The position numbers and the translations under genes were made by a program. The notes under the pieces were generated by a model. That model saw only the letters and a program-made list of their open reading frames with translations. It was not told where the DNA came from and did not search any database. Of a DNA stretch of 64,000 nt, positions 55,085 through 64,000 are shown one piece after another; the first letter of the stretch is position 1; the number at the start of each line of letters is the position of its first letter. Origin of the DNA: Zygnema cylindricum (Eukaryota; Streptophyta; Zygnematophyceae; Zygnematales; Zygnemataceae); the NCBI GenBank assembly GCA_037447655.1, contig JBBHKE010000050.1:124964-188963 (forward strand), read 5' to 3'.

Positions 55085-55700
55085 AACCAACAAGGTAGAG
55101 CGGAGAGAGATGCAGATTGAGAGGGAGACGGAGAGGGAGAGGCAAACCGAGCGGGAGAATGACAGGGAGAGGCACATTAAGGGAGAGGAGAGGGGGGGAG
55201 AGGGAGAAAGAGATGGTGAGTGAGAGGAAGAGTGAGAGGGTGAGTGATATCGAATGAGAAAGGGAAAGGGAGAGGGAGAAACGGATTGAGAGCGAGGATA
55301 AAAGGGATAGGGAGAGGGGGGAGGAGAGGGGGAGGGAGATTGAAAAGGCGAGAGAAAAGGGAGAGGCAAGTTGAAAGTGGACAGAGGAAAAGAGAGAAGT
55401 GAAGATCAAAGGGTGTGAAAGGAAAAGTAGAAGAGTGAAGAGGTGCGGAAGGATGGGGGAATATGGAAGAGGGGAAAGGGGAGAGGGAAGAGGGAAGAGA
55501 AGCGTGTGAAGTGGGAAGTCAAATGATGTGACTGGGAAGTGGAAAAGCAAGAATCTAGAAAAGGAAAGTGGGGGAGGAGAAAAGGATGAAATGAGAAGAT
55601 CGAAGAGAGAATGAAAGAGAGATGAGGGAAGAGGGAAGAGGGAAGATAGAAAAGGGAAGTAGGAATGACAAGGGGGAAGAGAGAAGGACAGAGGGAAGAC
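55085..55700. repeat. Purine-rich (GA) low-complexity tract
   Basis: The plus strand is almost only G and A with GAGAGG/GGGAGA motifs for about 0.6 kb. Open frames on the minus strand here are Ser/Leu/Pro low-complexity artefacts. Confidence 0.92.
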
Positions 55701-56339
55701 GATTATTTACGTTAGTTCTTGTGCAGAGTTTCCATAAATAAGTACACCTCGAATCGTAATTAGAGTAAAGAAAAAATTAAAGTAATAAAAGAGAAAAAAA
55801 TAATTAGAGTTATGAACTCCAATTTGTGTGATATAACTTTTTTAAAGAGGAATTTTACTCTAATTTATTCAAGTACTCTAATTTGGCACGCTAATATCTC
55901 TATTGTAAGTAAGGTATTCGTACAGAATCTGACAAAACCTACAGTTTATCGTCACTATGACGTTTGCACTACGCGATTTGTTAAAACGCAATTACATGAG
56001 AACGGCCTGTATTAAATCATTATTTGTACCTTTTTACTTATAAAAATACAATTTTGCACGGTCGGAGGTCGTCCGTACTCCAAACTATTTAAAACGAACC
56101 TATATTAGATTTTTTTACGCTAATTAAACCTTACCTTAAATAGTATAATGAAAAATTTAGAATCATTTATACTGTTTAACGTGATATAGTCGAAATTTAG
56201 GGCTACAGTATTAGCGTTATTTACTATAATTGCGATTCGCGTTGTAGAAGATTTTTCGTACGCGTCCCCTTTATTTAGTGGTGCCACGTAAGATTCAATG
56301 AAAATTGTCATGTTCTCAAAAGACTTCATTTTTTACAGT
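55701..56339. other. AT-rich stretch with MITE-like words, no gene
   Basis: Repeated ACTCTAATTT/AATTAGAGT words on both strands and TTAGCGTTATTTACTATAAT with GCGATTCGCG near 56210-56240 recall the ends of the TA-flanked MITE family, but no clean element boundaries are visible. Confidence 0.4.
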
Positions 56340-57593
56340 CCGCAAGTGGAGAGCCTTTTTCGGCCATGGATTTATCCTCGGAAGTACCACGGACTACCTC
56401 AAAAACAGCCTACTTTGAATTCACACAGAATCCTACAGTGATAACAAAAGAGACTGAAACTACGCAAACAGATGTTTAATATGTCATTAATTATTCTCAA
56501 AACGTCTTACACAAAAATACTTAATAAAATGATCACATCATCCAGTCAAAGTTGCAAAAAAAACAGTCTGCCATAACTCTTTGATAAATCTGACAACTTC
56601 ACAATGAGGTTACACAAAGATCATAAAGACAATAGGTCTAAAAATCTGTGGAGATGTTGAAAATAAAAGGAGGAACATTCATGAAAATTCTCGCATAATT
56701 CTGCTCACAGATCTGTGAGATATCAAAGATTAAAAATACAAAAAAACACATACAGTTTTTGTCCAGAAAAACTGTTCCTATTTTCCAAAAACGGTTAAGT
56801 CCTAGAATATTTCCTCCCAGCAACCTATCTACTAACAACAGCCAATCAAAAAGTGACACGTAATCTATCAATTCCTAAACCCTAAATTTCATGTAATTTA
56901 GAAGCGTCACTATTTGTACCCCAGGTGTACGGTTTTGTCTACGACGCCTCTCGTAGTGCGCCACCTGTCATAATAACGCCATAAGGAAATCGGCACCTTT
57001 GTCGTAATCCTGTAGAAATTCGCCACTTGTCATTTCGAGGTGTATTTTGTCATCCCACAATTTCCGGGCAGATCCGTACTTGGCGATATTGCCAACCTTC
57101 TGATGAATCCTTCGATCGTCGGATTTCAGCCGCATGTAATGTTGTACAGTGTGCTCTGTACAACATTATTCTCCACTATTTTCTCCCAGTGTGAACGCCT
57201 AGGACAGCATTCCATGCATTTTCTTTTTCTAATGTCGTTAACTCGCAAATGTCGTATTGTATCAGTTTAAATAATTATCAGACCACATAAGCGTAATGGC
57301 ATCATAGACTCAGATTGGTTAATACAACGGATTGCGACGGCGTGAAATTAACAAGCGCAGGAGATTGGACCTCTTGCCAACCATAATATCTCAGGAATTT
57401 TGGTAGAAGCCACTTTCTGGCCACATTAATTTTGGGACAAGTCACTTCGCGGCCTTTTCTTTTATCAATGCCATGGCTGCCTCACTAAAGCGGCTGCTAT
57501 AATTTCACCCGTGTCCTCACGTGAATAACAAATGTGTCCCTCTGTCCTCACATTTCTCAAAATAGAGAGGATTAAAGCATTCATAAAACAACA
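56340..57593 (-). repeat. LTR of a family D relative
   Basis: It begins with the CGGCCATGGATTTATCC/GGACTACCTC block that parallels 34285-34330, and ends AACAACA directly before CTCCCCTAAAGCTTTG at 57594, the same tract as at 35474. So it is a 3' LTR with a trace of internal sequence to its right. Confidence 0.7.
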
Positions 57594-58095
57594 CTCCCCT
57601 AAAGCTTTGAACTCCCTATTTTATTAGACCATATTTTTAAAAATTCAGTACATGTTCTTTCAAATATTTTTACAAGAACTAAATATTCAAACTTCAACAG
57701 TCACTTGGAATAATGATAACTTCAGTGTCGACAGTATGTACTAATATCTGAAATGTAAAACGAAGCTTCACAAACGGCCAATACGAGACTATGAATACAG
57801 TACATCGTTTATCGCTATTAGTGATGATAAATCCTAGGCCACTATAGGAGTAGGATTATTGGACACCATAATAAAAGATAGAGAGAGTCAAAACATTTGA
57901 ATTGTGTGATCGAGATTGATAATTTCATTATGAAATGAGATCCTTTTATACAAAGTTACAAAATGCTAATTACTGTGGATAGTACTGAACTACGCTACAC
58001 AAAGTAGATTTGGGCGGCTACACAAAGACCAAATCTATTAGACAAGTTGATAGACGAAAAGAAAAGGAAAGAATAAGACCAAAAGTACAATTATA
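57594..58095. other. Internal remnant of the D-like element, then unassigned sequence
   Basis: The first bases hold the polypurine tract (minus strand). I find no coding sequence in the rest. Confidence 0.45.
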
Positions 58096-58285
58096 AGACC
58101 GCACTTGAATAAGTGGAGCACGGTTTTGTTCACATAGGGCAAATGAGACTAAAGTGGACGAGACCGCACTCGAATAAGTGGAGTACGGTCTTTGTTCTCG
58201 TAGGACAAAAGACTAAGTGGACGAGACCGTACTTGAATAAGTGGAGTACGGTCTCGGTTGACCTAAGACGAAATGAGACTAAGGT
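58096..58285. repeat. ~64 bp minisatellite, about three units
   Basis: Units start AGACCGCACTTGAATAAGTG at 58096, 58161 and 58224, spaced 65 and 63 bp, with few mismatches. Each holds ACTTGAATAAGTGGAGTACGGTCT. Confidence 0.92.
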
Positions 58286-58481
58286 TGACGTATGGAAACT
58301 GACCGGAAATTACCCTTAACATGGCCTGTATTAAATCATTATTTGCGAGTATCTGCCTGTCTGCTTTTGTCGGCTTCCCAAAACGATTCAAAATTTGAGT
58401 ATTTCACAGCTGGCAGACGGTGGTCCCCCGCGTGCCGAATAAGACAGTACTGTACTGTAATGTACTTTACACTGTGCGGTA

Positions 58482-58593
58482 CACCGTCAATTGCAATTAG
58501 CGTTGATAACGCTAATTCGGCGCCCTCAAATTTTGACCAAATGACAATATTAATTTTGACCCTAAACTATAGCGCTAATAGGGATTCACGGTG
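58482..58593. mobile_element. TA-type MITE copy
   Basis: CACCGTCAATTGCAATTAGC at the left and CTAATAGGGATTCACGGTG at the right are inverted ends. TA precedes the left end, and the right flank TG is a worn TA. It is 112 bp with no coding capacity. Confidence 0.7.
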
Positions 58594-59108
58594 TGCTGTA
58601 CTGTGAAACGCTCGCAGTTATACATTTTATGAGGTTGCGGAGTTACCCTGCGGTTAGGGTTCAGCGTCTTTCACAACATGGAGATATGTGATACTTCGGA
58701 CGGTAAAAGTATTCCGTGGCAAAGGAGAATAATATGGGGCGCTAACTATTAGTGACACGTGTGAAGTAAGCATGAGTCCATGTGTCATGAGTACTTGTCT
58801 ACTACAGGACTGTACTGTAGCTGACAAAAGTGACGTAGTGTATCCTTTGATTTTACACGTCACCTACATTGCGAGTTGTCGTGTACGGTAGAAATTTTGT
58901 CTTCTTACCGGAAATTGGAAAACAATCAAAATGCAAATCTTGACGCTGGTCCTTCGAATCGCTCTCGCTTACTTTTAAAAAGAAGTCGAATCAAAATGCG
59001 ATTTTTTTAGAGCTGGTTGACAGAGGCCGACGCTTGTCAAATAGTAGAGTACAATACTGTACAGTAACGTACTTCATTGTACTTTTATGTACTTTACACA
59101 GTACAGTA

Positions 59109-59215
59109 CACCGTGAATCGCTATTACCGTTAATAAAGCTAATTAGGCGCCCCCCATTTTGACCTAATAATATTAATAATGTTGACCCAAAATTTAAACG
59201 CTATTAGTGATGAGT
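59109..59215. mobile_element. Degraded TA-type MITE copy
   Basis: The left end CACCGTGAATCGCTATTA follows TA; the right end is reduced to CGCTATTAGTGATGAG. It belongs to the same family as 58482-58593. A further degraded copy is at about 60532-60632. Confidence 0.55.
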
Positions 59216-59700
59216 ACTTTTGTCATGAGTACTGTACTTGTCTATTAGCTGACAAAAGGTGACGTGGCGACTCCTTCGGGTTTTACACGTCACCCCTATT
59301 TACTAACGTTGTCTTCGTACTATCTTCGTACTTTATTTTGAGTCGGACCACCGCATCTCCAACCTTCGCGTGAAACCAGGTCGTGAGGGAGGTTTGTAAT
59401 TATATCGCACGTGCGAATAAAACCAGCCAGTGGACGACCACCGTGTCTCCACCGCCTGCAAGACCATCGACGACCGGCGGACGGTTGTGCGAAAAGACCA
59501 CAGCCACGATGTACGGCCGGCTGACTCCACGACACGTCACAGCGCCGTGTGACTTCCGTCACGGTGGACGCAAATTCGGCAGAAAATCTTTGACGGAGGA
59601 CATCCCGTAACGCTCTCTTTGTCGTCTATTGGCCTTCGTGGATTTGCTGCGCGTTCATTCCATGTTCACTGTACAGTTTGAACAACGGACAAAAGTATCG
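59216..59700 (+). repeat. Upstream unit, copy 1 of the tandem duplication
   Basis: It matches 60635-61110 at high identity (GAGTCGGACCACCGCATC, TCGCACGTGCGAATAAAACC, ACTTCCGTCACGGTGGACGC, ATCCCGTAACGCTCTCTTTG). Both end about 0.3-0.6 kb before a small-peptide exon 1. A shorter, older relative is at 58745-58905. Confidence 0.88.
59258..59294. promoter_or_regulatory. ACGT-core inverted repeat
   Basis: GGTGACGTG (59258-59266) faces CACGTCACC (59286-59294), a perfect 9 bp inverted repeat with a 19 nt gap. The ACGT core in TGACGTG context is a typical plant bZIP site. It is present again at 60676-60711 and, worn, at about 58830-58865. Confidence 0.55.
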
Positions 59701-59811
59701 TTGTACTAATGTTAATGTGAGAATGTACTCTTGTAACAACTTTGACAGTTTTCGACATTGTGGTATCCTTGTACAGAAGCCTACTCATGCGAGCTACTGT
59801 ACAGTACAGTA

Positions 59812-60029
59812 CACCGCCAATCGCTATTAGCATTTAGGTTTGATTAGCGTATACTATTATTTAGCGTGGTGTACGCTAATTGGGAATTTGGAAATTTTGG
59901 AAGAAATCGATTACTCTAATTAGGAATTAGGGTTTTTTTTTAAATAGTGTGGATAATTCTATTTGAGAATAAAAACAAAAAAAAACGGGACGGGAGTAGC
60001 GTACACAACGCTAATAGCGATTGGCGGTG
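59812..60029. mobile_element. TA-flanked MITE, 218 bp
   Basis: The ends CACCGCCAATCGCTATTAGC and GCTAATAGCGATTGGCGGTG are near-perfect inverted repeats, flanked by TA at 59810-59811 and 60030-60031. This is the cleanest family member, and its TA target suggests a Tc1/mariner or Stowaway-like origin. Confidence 0.82.
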
Positions 60030-60256
60030 TAGTTTATTCGCACGAGTGCAGTACAACGATTTCCGTACAATTATTGGCGAACTCAACGGAGAATCGGCCT
60101 TAAGATTCGTTTCACGACGCCTCGGATTCCTTTGCATCTTCTGGAGAAGTTAGGGAACCCTAAAAAAGGGGAAGAAACCATTTTCCAGAGTCAAACACCA
60201 CATTAGCAGATGCTAAAAAACTTTACTTATTCGTTAGAAGAGACGATTGCGTCAGC

Positions 60257-60480
60257 ATGGCGGCCACTATGGTCATCGCGGCAGTGCTGGTCTTAGCGTG
60301 CAACGTGGCACTTGTCATGGGAGATTACGTCGGACCCATGCCGGATCCAGACAGTAAGCTTTCCCCTCCTTTCACCATCCTTTTTCGCTTTCTAGGTCTG
60401 CAGTCCCTGTCTTCGCACGTGCGAGATCTGGATCTCATTCGCTCCTCTAATTCCTCTGTCCGTACGGTTGTGCTGCGTGT
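60257..60480 (+). pseudogene. Small secreted peptide gene, copy 1, exon 2 lost
   Basis: Exon 1 (60257-60353) encodes MAATMVIAAVLVLACNVAL with a hydrophobic signal-peptide core, then GDYVGPMPDPD, and a donor GTAAGC at 60354. The following intron matches copy 2 to about 60473 (GTACGGTTGTGCTGC), but the CAG acceptor and exon 2 are replaced by MITE-type sequence. So the unit was cut at the intron end. It is a pseudogene unless spliced to something unseen. Confidence 0.75.
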
Positions 60481-60634
60481 CGAATGCCACAGTACAGTAC
60501 TTCACCGTAATGTACTTTAAACTGTACGATAAACCGTCAATCGCAACTAGCGTTGATAACGCTCATTCGGCGCCCCCAATTTAGTCCTAAACAGAATAAT
60601 AATATTTACCCCAAATTTCAACGCTAATAGTGAT

Positions 60635-61110
60635 GAGTACTTTCATCATGAGTACTTGTCTGCTAGCTGACAAAAGGTGACGTGGTGACTCCTTCGAGTT
60701 TGCACGTCACCGACATTGCGAGCTGTCGTGTATGGTACGAATTTTGTCTTCTTGCTTCATGCTGAGTCGGACCACCGCATCTTCGCGTGAAAATTAAACC
60801 AGGTCGCGAGAAAGGTTTGTCATAAAATCGCACGTGCGAATAAAACCAGCCCGTGGATGACCACCGTTTCCCCACCGCCTGCAAGACCAGCGGCCAGCGG
60901 ATGATGGCTGTACGGAAAGACCACCGCGACGATGGACGGCCGGGTGACTCCACGACACGTCACATGGCCATGTGACTTCCGTCACGGTGGACGCAAATCC
61001 AACAGAAATCTTCGACGGAGGACATCCCGTAACGCTCTCTTTGTCGTCTATTGGCCGTCGTGGATTTGCTGCGCGTTCATTCCATGTTTACCGTACAGTT
61101 TGAACGATGT
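60635..61110 (+). repeat. Upstream unit, copy 2 of the tandem duplication
   Basis: It is the partner of 59216-59700 and contains the ACGT inverted repeat at 60676-60711. It lies 0.3-0.7 kb upstream of the intact small-peptide gene, so it probably includes its promoter region. Confidence 0.88.
60676..60711. promoter_or_regulatory. ACGT-core inverted repeat upstream of the intact peptide gene
   Basis: GGTGACGTG (60676-60684) and CACGTCACC (60703-60711) form a perfect inverted pair, kept in both duplicated upstream units. Binding by bZIP-type factors is an inference. A further TTACGTCA motif sits just before the ATG at 61400-61408. Confidence 0.55.
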
Positions 61111-61410
61111 ACAACAGTGAGTTCGTACAAACCTTTAAGAGAGAATGTACTCTTGGAAGCTCTTTGACAATTTTCAATATCCTGATGTACTTTTACAGTT
61201 ATTTCACTCGAATGCCGTACAATTTTTGCCGTACAAATATTGGCGACTCAAGACACGGAGTCGGCCTTAAGATTCGTTTTACGACGCCTCGGATTCCTTT
61301 GCACCCTTGGGAGAAGAGAGGGAAGAGCAGTTTTCCAGAGTCAAAAACCTAATTCGCACTGCTACTAAAAACCTTTTTAGCTTATCGCGAGAATAGACGA
61401 TTACGTCAGC

Positions 61411-61747
61411 ATGGCGGCCACTATGGTCACCGCGGCAGTGCTGGTCTTAGCATGCCACGTGGCACTTGTCATGGGATACTACGTCGGACCCATGCCGGAT
61501 CCAGACAGTAAGCTTTCCCCTCCTTTCACCATCCTTTTTCCTTTCTTGGTCTGCAGTCCATGTCTTCACACGTGCGATATCTGGATCTCATTCGCTCCTC
61601 TACCTCCTCTGTCCGTACGGTTGTGCTGCAGAGTCGGCTCTGGAGGCGGTGAAGGCGGCCGTCGCGAACAAAGACAACTTTCCCGAAATCAAATGCGATG
61701 GGGGGACCTTCATGTGCGACGATTCCCGTCGCGTGGTTTGGATGTGA
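61411..61747 (+). CDS. Small secreted cysteine-containing peptide, two exons (70 aa)
   Basis: Exon 1 (61411-61507) begins ATG in GTCAGCATGGCGG and encodes a signal-peptide-like run (MVTAAVLVLACHVALVM), then YYVGPMPDPD. The intron 61508-61631 (124 bp, GTAAGC...CTGCAG) joins a split Lys codon to exon 2 (61632-61747), encoding SALEAVKAAVANKDNFPEI, KCDGGTFMCDDS and RRVVWM before TGA. The predicted mature peptide is about 45-48 residues with two Cys in exon 2. I do not recognise the family. Conservation of exon 1 in the tandem copy supports a real gene. Alternative downstream exons cannot be excluded. Confidence 0.6.
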
Positions 61748-61930
61748 GCGACTATCCTTGCGTGCACTCCCTTGTGTGGTAAACTCGCTCTGAATCGCGC
61801 TCCGCATCGCGCACTGAATCCCGCACTGAAAGTCGCACTGAATTCCGCACTGATGTATGATTGGTAGACTGCGTGCAGTCTCTGCTGCGATGCGCTTTCA
61901 GAGAGAGGCTTGGGTGCTGGCGAGGCTGTA
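61748..61930 (+). other. 3' flank of the peptide gene with a short GCACTGAATC repeat
   Basis: A cluster of CGCTCTGAATCGC/CGCACTGAATCCC-type 10-12 bp units occurs four to five times at about 61785-61855. No coding feature is assigned. Confidence 0.6.
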
Positions 61931-63830
61931 GGGGGGAGAGAGAATAGCAAAGGGTGGGAAGGGGAAATGGGGGGGGAGGAGAGAGGTTTGAGAAGGTGAG
62001 GGGGAGAAGGAAGTGAGGGACTCTATCAAAGAAAATGGAGGGGGAAGGTGGAGAGGGAGGAGGGATAAAGGAGGAAAGGTTGAAGCGAATGTGGATTGTA
62101 ATTAGATGGAGGAAGGAAAAGGGAAGGGGCGTGAGGGGGAAGGGGAAGGAGAGAGAATGAGGGATCTTGTTAAGACAGGGAGGAGAGAGGGGAATAGGGA
62201 GGAGGAGGGAAGAAATTGGGGGCGATAATCATGGATCTGTGAGGAGACGAAAGGAGGAAGGCGAGGGGGAGGGAGAGGGAGAGGGCGGAAGTGTAATGGG
62301 AGAGGGAGAGATGGGAAAATGGGGGTGGAAGAGAATGAGGGGCTTTGTTAGGAGAGGAAGGGGGAAAATGGTCAAGATTTGAGTGAACGGGAGGGGAGGA
62401 AGAGAATGTGGAGGAATTTTGCTACGAGAGGGGAGGGCGAGGAGAGAGGGGAAATTGAGGCCACACTTGAAATTATCAGCAGAGAGAGGGTGGAAAAGGT
62501 AAACGGGAGGGGGGGGGATAGAGAATCTGACGGTTAGGATTGCAAGTGATGAAAGGGTAAATGGGATCGAGAGATAAAATCGGATGGGGGAGAAGAGAAT
62601 GAAGCAGTAAGTAGGGCGAGGGATGGTAAAGGGAGGAAGAGGTTAAGACATCCCGTAAGGAGGGGAAGGGTGTTAGATGAGGGGGGGAGTGGATTGGGGA
62701 TCTTGACAGAAGGGGAGAGGGGTCAGTGGAAGGGGGCGGCGTTAGAAGGGGGATTGGGGAGAAATTCAGGGATGGCGTTATGGAGGGAGGGGGTAGATGG
62801 AGGGGGAGTCGAGGTGGAGGGAGCTGGTAGAAACTGAAGGAGATGCTGCGGGATCTATTTGAAAGAGGGGGAGGGGGGAAATAAAATGAGGGATTGTTGA
62901 TAGAGAGTCAGGGGTAGGGAGGCGGGGAGAGAAATGTGCACATTGAGAGGAGAGGGATGAGAAAGATGGAGGGGAAAAGGGGAGAGAGAAGTGGGGTTGA
63001 AGAGAATCTGAATGTCGTCAAGGGAATGAGGTAGGAAATGGGATAGTGGAGGAAGAGGAAGGAGAGAATGTAGGCGGTGCGGGAGGGAGAAGGGGAAACT
63101 AGGGTAACAGGGAGAGAACAGAATGAGGGATTCTTTTAGGATTGGGAGGGAGATAGGGGACAAGGGGGGGGAAGGGGGATTGGGGTGGAGGGTTGAGAGA
63201 ATGAGGTATTTCGTGAAGAGACGATGTTGGAGAGAGAGGGAGGGAAAGGAAAGAAAACGTTGGGGAGGTCGAAGAGGTCGTGGGATCTTGATGGGAAATG
63301 TCGGAGACAGGGACGTGAAGAGAGAATGAGGAATATCTTTAGGAGAAGAGGGGAGAGGAAATGGAGGGGGAAGGGTGGGCGAAAAATATTAAAAGAGACG
63401 GAGGAAAAAGGGGTGTGGACTGGCAATGATTATGAGGCGGTAGGCTAGAGGGGGAGGGAGAGGGTGAGAGAAGAGAAAAGAGAGGTGTAGAAGAACGTCA
63501 AGAGAGGGAGGGCAAACTTGAAAAGGGTGTGGAGGAGATAATGAGGGATATTGTTACGAGAGGAAGACAATTGGAAGAGGGAAAAGGAAGAGGAAAGGGG
63601 AGGCGGAGTATGAGAGATATCGCTAGGAAAAGAGGGGTAAGGCAATTGGAAATGATGCAATGAGGAGAAAAAGGTTGAGGGGGTAGATAAAAGGGGATGC
63701 AAAGAGAATGTGGCATTTCAGTTGAATTGGAAGGGAAGTGGGGGATGGTGAATGGGGGGGGGAGAGGATGATGGATCTAGTTAGGAGAGAGGAGGGGCAA
63801 CAAGGGTGGGGAGGTGGGTGAACTAGCGAA
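61931..63830. repeat. 1.9 kb polypurine domain with a degenerate minisatellite
   Basis: The plus strand is overwhelmingly G and A. A recurrent word like GAATGAGGGATNTNGTTAGG followed by AGAGG appears near 62155, 62333, 62401, 62883, 63120, 63198, 63327, 63537, 63600 and 63767. The spacing varies, so it is an old, reshuffled minisatellite. Short open frames here are low-complexity artefacts. Confidence 0.9.
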
Positions 63831-64000
63831 ATTTCCAGCTATCATTTCGGTGTCGTATCTGAGGATAGGTAGGGGATGGGCGGGGAGCAAATGATAATGT
63901 TCAGCGGCCTATGGTGGGGGGTGTAGGGTTCTACAAAGTATAACACTAGGTGGTACAATTGCGCCGGAGATTGGCAACCTCGTACGACTCAACACTTTGT
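63831..64000. other. Unassigned end of the window
   Basis: Mixed sequence leaving the purine tract; nothing recognisable. Confidence 0.5.

Noticed and set aside
54995-55550. Long Ser/Leu/Pro open frames on the minus strand
   Set aside because: They are translations of a GA-rich tract with no stop-forming bases; low-complexity artefact.
59320-60985. Two similar minus-strand open frames (59320-59562 and 60794-60985) that look conserved as proteins
   Set aside because: They lie in duplicated upstream DNA, so similarity follows from the duplication. There is no domain, splice support or codon-position bias that I can see.
62855-63716. Open frames on both strands of the polypurine domain
   Set aside because: The same reason: extreme base composition keeps frames open by chance.

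Overview
The window looks like a eukaryotic nuclear genome, most likely a plant or streptophyte alga. It is dominated by LTR retrotransposons of the Ty1/copia and Ty3/gypsy types, with spliced exon fragments, MITE-like fold-back repeats and simple repeats. There is no bacterial operon structure and I see no rRNA or CRISPR. The organism is an inference from element types and intron style; I cannot name the species.

Layout. (1) 1-14678 is a three-level nest of copia elements. B1 (minus strand, 12167-14678) is split by A2 (plus strand, 6015-12166), whose 5' LTR is split by A1 (minus strand, 1-6014). (2) 14679-16032 holds a 0.2 kb inverted repeat whose arms carry the same exon in opposite orientation around an EGF-like exon. 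(3) About 17.2-32.3 kb is a decayed Ty3/gypsy element read on the plus strand: gag, zinc knuckle, protease, a DNA cytosine-5 methyltransferase domain, reverse transcriptase, RNase H, integrase and a PHD finger. It is interrupted by complete compact element B2 (19842-24184, TSD ACTCC) and by an A-type solo LTR (30589-31625, TSD CCTTG). (4) 32755-34080 carries exons of a papain-like protease, probably a pseudogene. (5) 34270-38242 is a gag-only copia-like element (family D). A gag start of another element lies at 39.7 kb. (6) 41432-42282 is a fold-back element with a smaller one nested in it. (7) 42499-47954 is the best-preserved element (C1, TSD CATAC, two 553 bp LTRs). (8) 48-57.6 kb holds copia relics, D-type LTR fragments and purine-rich repeats. 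(9) 58-61.8 kb is a tandemly duplicated segment with a two-exon gene for a small secreted peptide, one copy intact and one lacking exon 2. (10) 61.9-63.8 kb is a nearly pure polypurine domain.

How it fits together. Families A, B, C and the 39.7 kb fragment share an odd 5' design. The gag ATG lies in the last ~20 nt of the LTR, and the primer binding site (complementary to the initiator tRNA-Met anticodon arm) is translated as part of Gag, near residues QVMGP. In family D the ATG lies inside that site. LTRs also share a GACTC-AGGG-GAGTC hairpin. Compact families B and D lack most of pol, and B at least looks suited to mobilisation in trans by A- or C-type enzymes. The most unusual content is the gypsy element, which combines a methyltransferase (chromatin writer) with a PHD finger (chromatin reader). 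This copy is dead, but motifs I, IV, VI, VIII, IX and X can all be read.

All homology calls come from reading translations by eye; no database search was run. Identity estimates are by eye.
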